Shown piece by piece: positions 1 through 6,047 of a stretch of DNA of 9,178 nt; the first letter of the stretch is position 1; each line of letters starts with the position of its first letter. The position numbers and the translations under genes are program-made. The notes under the pieces were generated by a model. That model was not told the origin of the DNA. It searched no databases and saw only the letters and a list, made by a program, of their open reading frames with translations. The DNA comes from Actinomycetota bacterium (GTDB lineage: Bacteria > Actinomycetota > Actinomycetes > S36-B12 > UBA10799). The stretch is taken from assembly GCA_030837445.1 (NCBI GenBank), contig JAUPKM010000137.1, positions 1 through 9,178 on the forward strand, written 5' to 3'.

Positions 1-148
1 GATGGTGCCAGCCCGGGTGGGAACGGCCCGATGTTCGCTGTTCGAGCGGCTCGGACTCATCGCCGCCGGCGATCCACCGGTCGATGCCAGGGTGATTCGT
101 GAAGTCCGATTCGAGGTCCATCCGCCACCGGGCAGGCTGAGGGGTTAG
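1..148 (+). CDS. C-terminal end of a gene, possibly a GNAT acetyltransferase (5' truncated by window)
   Basis: A frame entering from the left edge (codons start at base 2) stays open for 48 codons to a TAG at 146-148. Its residues include ARCSLFERLGL, then GDPP, then VIREVRFEV. An A-R-x-x-L-(Y/F)-E-R-L-G-(F/L) helix followed by a final beta strand is the usual C-terminal ending of GNAT N-acetyltransferases, so I suggest that family. This is pattern recognition on a short fragment only. The gene would be convergent with the oxidoreductase at 199-879, with a 50-bp gap that shows no clear terminator. The opposite strand is also open: an ATG at 121-119 begins an acidic frame (MDLESDFTNHPG...) running off the left edge. 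Its third-position GC is about 78% against about 68% for the plus reading, by hand count over 40 codons. I prefer the plus reading because of the GNAT-like pattern, but the choice is not secure. Confidence 0.4.
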   Translation, partial: MVPARVGTARCSLFERLGLIAAGDPPVDARVIREVRFEVHPPPGRLRG

Positions 149-198
149 TCCGTTTCGCGGTCGTCCTGTGCCGGTAGTGCGCGGCCCAAACTCGGCGG

Positions 199-879
199 TC
201 AGCGAACCACCGCGAATTGGAAGGCCGGTGTACCCAACGTCCCGAACAACCTCAGCCAAAGCGGTAGCAGCATCTCGGTCCCGCGAGCGGCCGAGATAGC
301 ACCCAGGTCCAAGATGTCGCGGTGGCCCAGCTCCCAGAGCAACGAGACCACCGTCGCCTTGGCCCCGCTGTCGTCGCCAGCCACAAAGGTGGTGTGGTGG
401 CCACCGGCCACCAATTCCGGATGAATCATGATTGTGGCGTTCATTGTGTTGAGACTCTTCACCACTCGAGCCGTCGGAAATGCCCGCTGAATCTGTTCGG
501 CTAGCGAATCTGTGTCCTTCACCAACAGGGTGGGGGGCATCCCGGCCGAGAAATCGAGGGGGTTGGCGACATCTAGCAGCACCTTGTTGGCCAGGTTCTC
601 GGCCCCCGCCTCGCCAAGGGCGGCGAGCGAGGCGCCGCCGGAGGTTGCGTTGACGATCAATTCTGCGCCGGCCGCGGCGTCGGAGAATGTCGCTATCGTC
701 ACCTCCGGCCGGGCGGCCGACCAGTCCCCGAACCCGGGATTCCCCATCCCGTCTCGATCCCGCCGAGCGGTCGCTGCCGCCACATCTCGAGTGCCCACTG
801 TCACGGCATGGCCCAGCTCCGCGCATCGTCCGGCGATTGCCTGTCCGACCATTCCGGTACCCAAGACGGCAATTCTCAT
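199..879 (-). CDS. NADPH-dependent F420 reductase-like (Fno family) NAD(P)-binding oxidoreductase
   Basis: This 226-residue cytoplasmic protein has the N-terminal Rossmann signature of the F420H2:NADP+ oxidoreductase family: a beta strand and GTGMVG (residues 7-12), then a second strand ending VGTRD (about 28-32), where Fno-type proteins carry the Thr/Ser-Arg that contacts the NADP phosphate. The middle has strands ending VNATSGG and LLDVANPLDF. The C-terminus (RGTEMLLPLWLRLFG then FQFAVVR) matches the family ending, and the length is normal. Known members move hydride between NADP(H) and cofactor F420. Many actinobacterial paralogues have no proven F420 use, so the family is surer than the substrate. 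The start is ATG at 879-877, preceded by AGGAG (complement of 886-890) with a 6-nt spacer. It is transcribed divergently from the methyltransferase across a 67-bp gap. Nothing looks truncated. Confidence 0.85.
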   Translation of the reverse strand: MRIAVLGTGMVGQAIAGRCAELGHAVTVGTRDVAAATARRDRDGMGNPGFGDWSAARPEVTIATFSDAAAGAELIVNATSGGASLAALGEAGAENLANKVLLDVANPLDFSAGMPPTLLVKDTDSLAEQIQRAFPTARVVKSLNTMNATIMIHPELVAGGHHTTFVAGDDSGAKATVVSLLWELGHRDILDLGAISAARGTEMLLPLWLRLFGTLGTPAFQFAVVR

Positions 880-929
880 TTTCGACTCCTCGCATGTTCG
901 ATCGTCGGCGACTCATTGGGCGTAGTTTC

Positions 930-946
930 TGGCAGGATCTCACACT
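930..946 (+). promoter_or_regulatory. GGCAGGATC start-proximal element of the methyltransferase gene (Shine-Dalgarno or -10)
   Basis: The 67-bp divergent gap (880-946) is the only non-coding space for the promoters of both flanking genes. The segment TGGCAGGATC at 930-939 lies just before the GTG at 947. Its AGGA (934-937), 9 nt from the start, can serve as a ribosome-binding site. Alternatively CAGGAT (933-938), 8 nt from the start, resembles an actinobacterial TANNNT -10 box for a near-leaderless transcript. The same ten bases precede the GTG at 7453. I cannot decide between the two readings from sequence alone. Confidence 0.35.
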
Positions 947-1882
947 GTGACGGGCCCCATTTCGCACAGCCGCTCCGAGGACGCTGATCTTGCGGTAGCC
1001 ATTGCCGCCGCGCGCGACCGGGTGGCCCAGGCGGGACCGGAATTTGGGTCTGCGGAGCAGTTGCGGTCTGACCTCGACACCTGGGCCGAGTGCGACCTGG
1101 GTCGGTGGATGCTGTGCCACGGTGGTTGGAATGCCTACTGGACTCGCTACTGCGTGGACTATCCTCGCCGCCGGGCAGCGGGAGCGTCGGCCGCCACAAA
1201 TCCGGTAGAGGAGTTCTTCCTCACCCGGGCACCCGCGATCGTGGCAACTCAGCAACGGTCGGTGATCTTTGCAGACCTGCTGTCGGATTTGGTCGGCGAA
1301 GGAGTCCGGGCCATGTCCGTCCCATGCGGCGCGATGGACGAGCTACTGCGGTTGCCGCGCGCCGACGCGGCGGCCGCAGTTATCGGTGTTGACCTGGACC
1401 CGGCCGCTTTGTCGTTGGCTGCAGAGAACGCCGCGGCTCGCGGGTTGGCAGTGGGCACGATTCTCGCCCTGGGTGACGCCTGGGATCTGCCCGCGGCGGT
1501 CCCCGAGTGCGGTTCGGTTGATGAATACCGGCGTCACCTTGGCGTGGGCCTGGACGTTGTGACGTCTAACGGCCTCAACATTTACGTCGCGCAGTCGGAT
1601 CGAGTGCGGGCGTTGTACGCGTCGTTTCGCTCGGTGCTGCGTCCGGGTGGCCATCTCGTGGTCAGTGCGTTGACGCCTCCCTCGGAGTGGGACCTGACAG
1701 GGGTGGATCGCGAGGACCTAGTCAGGGCGAGGGGACTGATGCTGATCAACGATGTGATGTGGTCCAATCTGCGACCTGCCCATCTGACGATCGCGCAGTT
1801 GGCGGAGGTCGGGCTGGAAGTTGTCGAGGTGCACCACGACGCGCGACGAGTGTTCCCGACCTTCCATGCGAGGGCGGTGTAG
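947..1882 (+). CDS. class I SAM-dependent methyltransferase, substrate unknown
   Basis: This 311-residue soluble protein has an N-terminal region rich in predicted helix (about 1-110) followed by a Rossmann-like methyltransferase domain. The blocks seen are RAMSVPCGAMDELL (121-134) at the usual position of the SAM glycine loop, VIGVDLDPAAL (145-155) with the acidic residue D149 expected to bind the SAM ribose, GDAWDLP (176-182), DVVTSNGLNIY (203-213) and LRPGGHLVVSALTPP (231-245), the usual post-catalytic strand. The first motif is not the standard D/E-x-G-x-G-x-G; it reads S-x-P-C-G-x-M. I recall that form from a subset of uncharacterised bacterial methyltransferases, but I name no member. 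The start is GTG at 947: an in-frame TAG at 923-925 leaves no other standard start upstream. The gene is convergent with the one at 1939-3531. The methyl acceptor cannot be deduced. Confidence 0.75.
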   Translation: MTGPISHSRSEDADLAVAIAAARDRVAQAGPEFGSAEQLRSDLDTWAECDLGRWMLCHGGWNAYWTRYCVDYPRRRAAGASAATNPVEEFFLTRAPAIVATQQRSVIFADLLSDLVGEGVRAMSVPCGAMDELLRLPRADAAAAVIGVDLDPAALSLAAENAAARGLAVGTILALGDAWDLPAAVPECGSVDEYRRHLGVGLDVVTSNGLNIYVAQSDRVRALYASFRSVLRPGGHLVVSALTPPSEWDLTGVDREDLVRARGLMLINDVMWSNLRPAHLTIAQLAEVGLEVVEVHHDARRVFPTFHARAV

Positions 1883-1920
1883 TGCGGGGGAGCCGGCGTG
1901 AACCGCCGGTGAACACCGCA
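1883..1920 (+). terminator. Hairpin between convergent genes, probable terminator
   Basis: Immediately after the methyltransferase stop, CCGGCG (1893-1898) and CGCCGG (1904-1909) form a perfect 6-bp GC stem around a 5-nt loop. An outer pair, TGCGG (1883-1887) with CCGCA (1916-1920), can close around it with mismatches between. There is no T-tract, which is common for actinobacterial terminators. A GTGAAC direct repeat (1898-1903 and 1909-1914) overlaps the stem. The symmetry means it could act on either convergent transcript. The whole gap is only 56 bp. Confidence 0.45.
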
Positions 1921-1938
1921 GGCCAACCGGTGGCTTCG

Positions 1939-3531
1939 CTAGTTGCGTTGATCCACCGGCCGCGGATCCGGCGGCGGAGTCGGTTCGGGGGGTAAGACCG
2001 GTGGCAGTTGCGACAAGATTTCGGGCTTTGCGGGCGGGCACCCAACTCGGGACTCGATCGGGTCCGGGATCGGACTGGTGCTCGGTGCCGGGCTGCCGCT
2101 GACGGAGGGGAGCGGGGCCGGGGTGGACGAGGGCAGCGGCAACGAACACTCGGCGATCGCCGCCGTGTAGGCCGTCAACGCGTCCCGCTGGGCGGAGAGG
2201 AAGTCGGTTCGGGCTGTGACAGCCTGTTCGTAGGCCGCCAGCAGTTCGAAGTAGACATCTCGCTCGGTCTGGATCTGCTGCCAGGCGGCAGCCACTGCCG
2301 CGACCGAGCGGGAATACTGCACATACTTCGCCGCCGCGATTCGGTAGTTCTGCCAGCGGCGGTAGAAGGTGATGACTGCCGGAGCCCAGCTGTCCTGCTT
2401 GGCGCGCAGGTTCGACAGGGTCTCGTTCTGCAGCGCCGCCGCCCGCGCCGCCAACGCGGCTTCATCGACTGCGGGTGCCGCGGCGGATGTGAAAGCCCAG
2501 CCGCAGCCAGGGCCGATTCTATCCTCGCGGGGAACTTTGACCGTTGCGGTTGTCGGCTCCGGCCCCACCGGCACCGGGGCGATCGGCTCCGCCATTGCGG
2601 CGGGCAACTCCGCTGGCCACACCGGATCCGCAGGTCTGCTGGGCAGCGGAACCTCTCCGAACACGATGGGAACCGCATTGACCGGCACGGGACGAACGCC
2701 CGCTGGCGGCGCCGGCAGCCCCTTCTCAGGTGTGGTGACCCGGGTGTCGACGAACAGTCCCTGATAGGGCACACCGTCAAGCCAGGGGTTCCGGCGCTCG
2801 TCCCCGGGTGCCCCGACTTGGTCGGCGCAGGCGCTTAATTGAGTTGCCAGGGTTTCGTCCAAGGCGCCACCGATGGTGTCGACGTCACTGGCCTGGCCTT
2901 GCACCCGAACGAGCACATCGCCTCGCCGAAAGGTCAGCGCGGTACCGGCGGGCACATTGACCCTGGTGGCCGCGACGCCCGGTCCGTCCTCGGTGTTCGA
3001 CGTCGACACCCCAGGGAATTCCTGGGCGCACCTCTCTGACTGCGCGTTGGTCTCGGCCAAGGTCCAAAGGCCGGTGCCGGCCGGAAACGCCGATACCGTC
3101 ACCTCGACGCTTCGACCGGCTGAATTGAAGGTCCGATGCCGGCCGACCACAGGTTGGGTGGGCAGCGTGATGATGCATGGATACGCCGTCATCTGGCCAG
3201 CCCCCACGGCGGCGTCCGCTGGACCGGTGTAGCCCGGGACGGAGGTGGCGATTGTCGCTGCGACAGTGGCGGAGGCGGCCGAGTCGGAGCCGGCCACCGA
3301 AGCTGGCAGGGCGTCGTCGGGGCCGCTGCTGCCAGCTGTGAACTGGGAGGGCCAGGCGCCGATGGAGTAGAGACCCGCAGCAGCGGCGATGTTTGCGAGC
3401 ACGACGACGCCGGCGACTGCCGCCACTGCCTTGGGAGCACCCGGACCCCCGCCTACCCGGCGTTTCGGGTTCGCCGGGGTACGTTCGTGGGAACCGGGGT
3501 GGCGCCGTGGCGCGTCCGATCGATTGCCCAC
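1939..3531 (-). CDS. Unrecognised membrane-anchored, proline-rich, six-cysteine exported protein
   Basis: I do not recognise this 530-residue protein. Residues 1-33 are polar and basic (RRH, KRR), then one hydrophobic segment (about 34-58, VAAVAGVVVLANIAAAAGLY) fits an uncleaved N-terminal anchor with the rest outside the cell. Next come an Ala/Ser/Thr-rich stretch (60-110), a mixed folded-looking region (115-262), a Pro-rich linker (268-335), an Ala-rich helical region (354-460) with a possible coiled coil and many aromatic residues (WAPAVITFYRRWQNY, 382-396), and a Pro/Ser-rich tail (463-530). Six cysteines (119, 168, 235, 343, 462, 498) all lie on the presumed outer side, so disulfides are likely. 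The start is GTG at 3531-3529, with GGAG 5 nt upstream. It is divergent from the class A PBP, which suggests a cell-envelope role; no enzymatic motif is visible. It is convergent with the methyltransferase. Confidence 0.8.
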   Translation of the reverse strand: MGNRSDAPRRHPGSHERTPANPKRRVGGGPGAPKAVAAVAGVVVLANIAAAAGLYSIGAWPSQFTAGSSGPDDALPASVAGSDSAASATVAATIATSVPGYTGPADAAVGAGQMTAYPCIITLPTQPVVGRHRTFNSAGRSVEVTVSAFPAGTGLWTLAETNAQSERCAQEFPGVSTSNTEDGPGVAATRVNVPAGTALTFRRGDVLVRVQGQASDVDTIGGALDETLATQLSACADQVGAPGDERRNPWLDGVPYQGLFVDTRVTTPEKGLPAPPAGVRPVPVNAVPIVFGEVPLPSRPADPVWPAELPAAMAEPIAPVPVGPEPTTATVKVPREDRIGPGCGWAFTSAAAPAVDEAALAARAAALQNETLSNLRAKQDSWAPAVITFYRRWQNYRIAAAKYVQYSRSVAAVAAAWQQIQTERDVYFELLAAYEQAVTARTDFLSAQRDALTAYTAAIAECSLPLPSSTPAPLPSVSGSPAPSTSPIPDPIESRVGCPPAKPEILSQLPPVLPPEPTPPPDPRPVDQRN

Positions 3532-3669
3532 AATTGCTCCAAGTTGTTGGTTGTGCCGCGAGTCGTCAGGTGATGATGGTTGGTACCAGTGTTACTGATT
3601 AGTTGCTGCGAGCGGCGCAGGCGTTCCACATAGCGGGTTTTTCTGTCGGCGGATGAGAGGTGGTCGGGC
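3532..3669. promoter_or_regulatory. Divergent promoter region between the exported protein and the PBP, with two small inverted repeats
   Basis: This 138-bp gap must carry promoters for both divergent genes. Two adjoining dyads share the bases CA: TGGTACCA (3581-3588) and CAGT-GTT-ACTG (3587-3597). They sit near the middle of the gap, a plausible operator position. For the PBP a weak TTGCTG (3603-3608) is followed 19 bases later by ACATAG (3628-3633), a poor -35/-10 pair. The PBP has a good ribosome-binding site, GAGAGG (3655-3660), 9 nt before its GTG. No regulator is identifiable. Confidence 0.35.
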
Positions 3670-5988
3670 GTGCGGTCGAGTCCGGCTGTCGGCTTTCTTG
3701 GCCGCAGGTTCCCGGCAGCCAAGCCCGGCCGAAGGCGGAAGAGGGGCTTCGTCGCCTTCCTGACCTTCGTGGTCGGTAGTGCAATCGTGGGCGTGGTGGT
3801 CGGTCTCTGTGCCGCTCCTGCCGCCACCGGCGCCGGTCTGGGTGCGCTGCGCACAGTTGATGAGTGGGATGCCATGACCGTCGATGTCCCGTTCGACGCT
3901 GCGCTGCCGCAACGGTCGGTGATGCTCGACCGAAATGGCAAGTCCTACGCCGTGCTTTTTGCCGAGAATCGGGTCCCGTTGACCCGATCTCAGATCTCCC
4001 CCAAGTTCGTCGATGCCCTGCTCTCGATTGAGGATGACCGCTTCTACACACACGGCGGAGTGGATCTGATCGGGACAACTCGGGCGATCGGCAACAACCT
4101 GCTCGGCGGCCGCAGGCAGGGTGCTTCCACAATTACCCAACAGTGGATCAAGAATCTATTGCTCGCGGCCGCGGATACACCGGAGCGGCGGGCGGCCGCC
4201 GACGACGTCAGCATTGACCGGAAGTTGTTTGAGGCCCGCGCGGCAGTGGTAGCCGAATCGCGGTTCAGCAAGGACGAGATCCTCACTCGCTACGTCAACA
4301 CCGCATATTTCGGCAACAAGGCGTATGGCCTCGGGGCCGCCGCTGCCCGCTACTACTCAACTTCCGCCGACGCACTGACGCTGAATCAGGCGGCCACCCT
4401 GGCTGGAGTCTTGAACGCCCCGAGTGTCTTCGACCCCGTCGATCGGCCCGCAACCGCGCTCAGGCGGCGCAATGATGTGCTGACCCGGATGGTGGCGACA
4501 GGTCGGTTGACGGAGGAGCAGGCGGCCGTGGCGAAGGCACAACCGCTGGGGCTGAAGCTCTCCACGCCACCCAACGGCTGTGCCGTATCGACGTACCCCA
4601 TCTACTGCCAATGGGTGAAGGACACAATCGCTTCCGATCCGGCCTTCGGGGCCACCAGCCAGGCGCGCCAGGAGTTGTTGTTCCGCGGTGGTTTGCGGAT
4701 CACGACCGCGCTGGACCCTGCTGTCCAGGCACAGGCGCAGCGGGCCGTCTCCGAGGCCCTGCAACCCACCAACCGGGTGGCGGGCGCGGTGGCGGTGGTG
4801 CAACCGGGCTCTGGCCAGGTACTGGCCCTGGCCAGTAACAGGCCGTGGGGCAGCGACGTTGCTGCGGGGCAGAGTGAGGTGCCCTACCCGGTGCTGGCGA
4901 ACTTCCAACCGGGCTCGACGTTCAAGCCCATCACGTTGGCGGCCGCTTTGACCGAAGGAGTCAGCCTAGACAATCTCTGGGAGGCGCCCCCCGCCTACAC
5001 CCCGGAGGGTTTGAACGCACCGGAGGGCGGCTTCACCAACGCCGGAGACGGTCCCGGCGGTCTGATGAATGCCCGGCAAGCCACATGGCGGTCCACCAAT
5101 ACGTTCTTCGTCCACCTGATCGAGCAGACCGGCGTGCTGCCGGTGGCCGAGATGGCACAGCGCCTCGGCATGAGCAGCATCCGCACTGAAGGTCCACAGG
5201 CTGTGACCAGCAAGGATGCTGCCCTGACGTTAGGTGACTTCGACACCTCACCGCTGCAGGTCGCGTCGGTGTACGCGACGCTGGCGGCTGGCGGGGTTCG
5301 CTGTGACCCGGTGGGAGTGATCTCGCTGGAGCGCAACGGAAGCCAGAAACTTCCGATTGCCGAACCTGATTGCCAGCAGACGATAGACCCGGCCGTCGCT
5401 GCCGAGGTGAACACGGTACTCACCGGTGTGATCGACGGGCCGGATGAGGGTCGTACCGGCAAGGCGATGACGTTGGGCAGACCCGCCACGGGCAAGACCG
5501 GCACGGCCGGAGAGTTCCACGCGGCTTGGTTCGCCGGCGCCACGCCGCAATATGCCACGGCAGTATGGGTCGGCGACCCTCGCGGTGGGCCCAGCAACCC
5601 GCTATTCGATGTCACCGCCTATGGGGAGGAGTTCCCGGAAGTCTACGGCGGGTTGGTGCCAGGTCCCATCTGGAAGTCGACCATGGAGGCTATCCACGCG
5701 GGCGTGCCGGTGGTCGGCTTCCCGGGCGCTGACAAGCCGCCGTTGCCATCGGTGGCGGTACCGAACGTGGTGGGACTTCCGCTGGACACGGCGGCCGGGA
5801 TGTTGACTTCGGCTGGCTTCCGCGTGCAGATAGCGCCGAAAACTGCGCCGGCCGGGCAGCCGTTGCCCGCCGGCTACGTGACGGCGATGAATCCACCCCC
5901 GGGCACCACCCGGGACAGTGGGCGCCCGGTGGTGCTGACGTTGGCTCCCGGCTCCGATCCCACCATCAAGGTGCGGCAGGGGTCCTGA
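3670..5988 (+). CDS. Bifunctional class A penicillin-binding protein with C-terminal PASTA domain (PonA2-like)
   Basis: This 772-residue enzyme polymerises lipid II into glycan strands and cross-links the peptides outside the membrane. A short Arg-rich cytoplasmic tail (about 1-26) precedes one transmembrane helix (27-48). The GT51 transglycosylase domain has the catalytic Glu in EDDRFYTHGGVD (E121), GASTITQQ (151-158) and RKLFEA...EILTRYVNTAYFG (184-215). The transpeptidase has SxxK as STFK (nucleophile S416, K419), SxN as STN (475-477) and KTG (609-611). One PASTA repeat follows (about 696-758; VPNVVGLPLDTAAGML). Two cysteine pairs (304/313 and 545/568) recall pairs in actinobacterial PBPs and may be disulfides. 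All catalytic motifs are intact, and length and order match mycobacterial PonA2. The start is GTG at 3670, with GAGAGG 9 nt upstream. It is divergent from the exported protein; the P450 follows after 59 bp. Confidence 0.95.
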   Translation: MRSSPAVGFLGRRFPAAKPGRRRKRGFVAFLTFVVGSAIVGVVVGLCAAPAATGAGLGALRTVDEWDAMTVDVPFDAALPQRSVMLDRNGKSYAVLFAENRVPLTRSQISPKFVDALLSIEDDRFYTHGGVDLIGTTRAIGNNLLGGRRQGASTITQQWIKNLLLAAADTPERRAAADDVSIDRKLFEARAAVVAESRFSKDEILTRYVNTAYFGNKAYGLGAAAARYYSTSADALTLNQAATLAGVLNAPSVFDPVDRPATALRRRNDVLTRMVATGRLTEEQAAVAKAQPLGLKLSTPPNGCAVSTYPIYCQWVKDTIASDPAFGATSQARQELLFRGGLRITTALDPAVQAQAQRAVSEALQPTNRVAGAVAVVQPGSGQVLALASNRPWGSDVAAGQSEVPYPVLANFQPGSTFKPITLAAALTEGVSLDNLWEAPPAYTPEGLNAPEGGFTNAGDGPGGLMNARQATWRSTNTFFVHLIEQTGVLPVAEMAQRLGMSSIRTEGPQAVTSKDAALTLGDFDTSPLQVASVYATLAAGGVRCDPVGVISLERNGSQKLPIAEPDCQQTIDPAVAAEVNTVLTGVIDGPDEGRTGKAMTLGRPATGKTGTAGEFHAAWFAGATPQYATAVWVGDPRGGPSNPLFDVTAYGEEFPEVYGGLVPGPIWKSTMEAIHAGVPVVGFPGADKPPLPSVAVPNVVGLPLDTAAGMLTSAGFRVQIAPKTAPAGQPLPAGYVTAMNPPPGTTRDSGRPVVLTLAPGSDPTIKVRQGS

Positions 5989-6004
5989 ATCCGATTCACT
6001 TGAT

Positions 6005-6019
6005 CCGGCCAGCCGGCCA
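6005..6019 (+). repeat. Short GC-rich repeat after the PBP, possible weak terminator
   Basis: CCGGCCA occurs twice in direct orientation (6005-6011 and 6013-6019). The same bases contain the inverted pair CCGGC/GCCGG (6005-6009 and 6012-6016). It begins 16 bases after the PBP stop. The stem has only a 2-nt loop, or 4 bp with a 4-nt loop, and no T-tract follows. It could weaken read-through into the P450 but is a poor terminator by itself. Confidence 0.25.
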
Positions 6020-6022
6020 CGT

Positions 6023-6047
6023 CCACCCAGGTAACTAGGGTGGTGGA
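6023..6047 (+). promoter_or_regulatory. Candidate leaderless promoter (-10 TAGGGT) and hairpin at the P450 start
   Basis: TAGGGT at 6036-6041 matches the actinobacterial TANNNT -10 consensus and ends exactly 6 nt before the ATG at 6048. In actinobacteria this spacing puts the transcription start on or next to the A of the start codon, giving a leaderless mRNA. CCACCC (6023-6028) and GGGTGG (6038-6043) also form a 6-bp inverted repeat overlapping the element. If the transcript instead reads through from the PBP gene, GGTGGTGG would be a weak ribosome-binding site partly sequestered in that stem. The TAG at 6036-6038 is in frame with the P450, so no upstream extension is possible. Confidence 0.4.

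Noticed and set aside
1..121. Minus-strand gene start (ATG at 121-119) running off the left edge
   Set aside because: There is no proper ribosome-binding site (GGTGGCGG abuts the ATG) and no recognisable family; it is kept as the alternative to the plus-strand GNAT-like ending.
2008..2838. 276-residue plus-strand open frame
   Set aside because: It lies wholly opposite the exported-protein gene, is Arg/Gly-rich without motifs or a good ribosome-binding site, and is the shadow expected in GC-rich DNA.
3592..4140. Minus-strand open frames over the divergent gap and the PBP N-terminus
   Set aside because: They oppose the anchor and GT51 domain of an intact PBP, and their compositions are low-complexity shadow type.
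4811..4835. Repeated CTGGCCAG palindromes inside the PBP gene
   Set aside because: They are explained by Leu-Ala and Ser-Gly-Gln codons in a conserved transpeptidase strand; no sign of a mobile or regulatory repeat.
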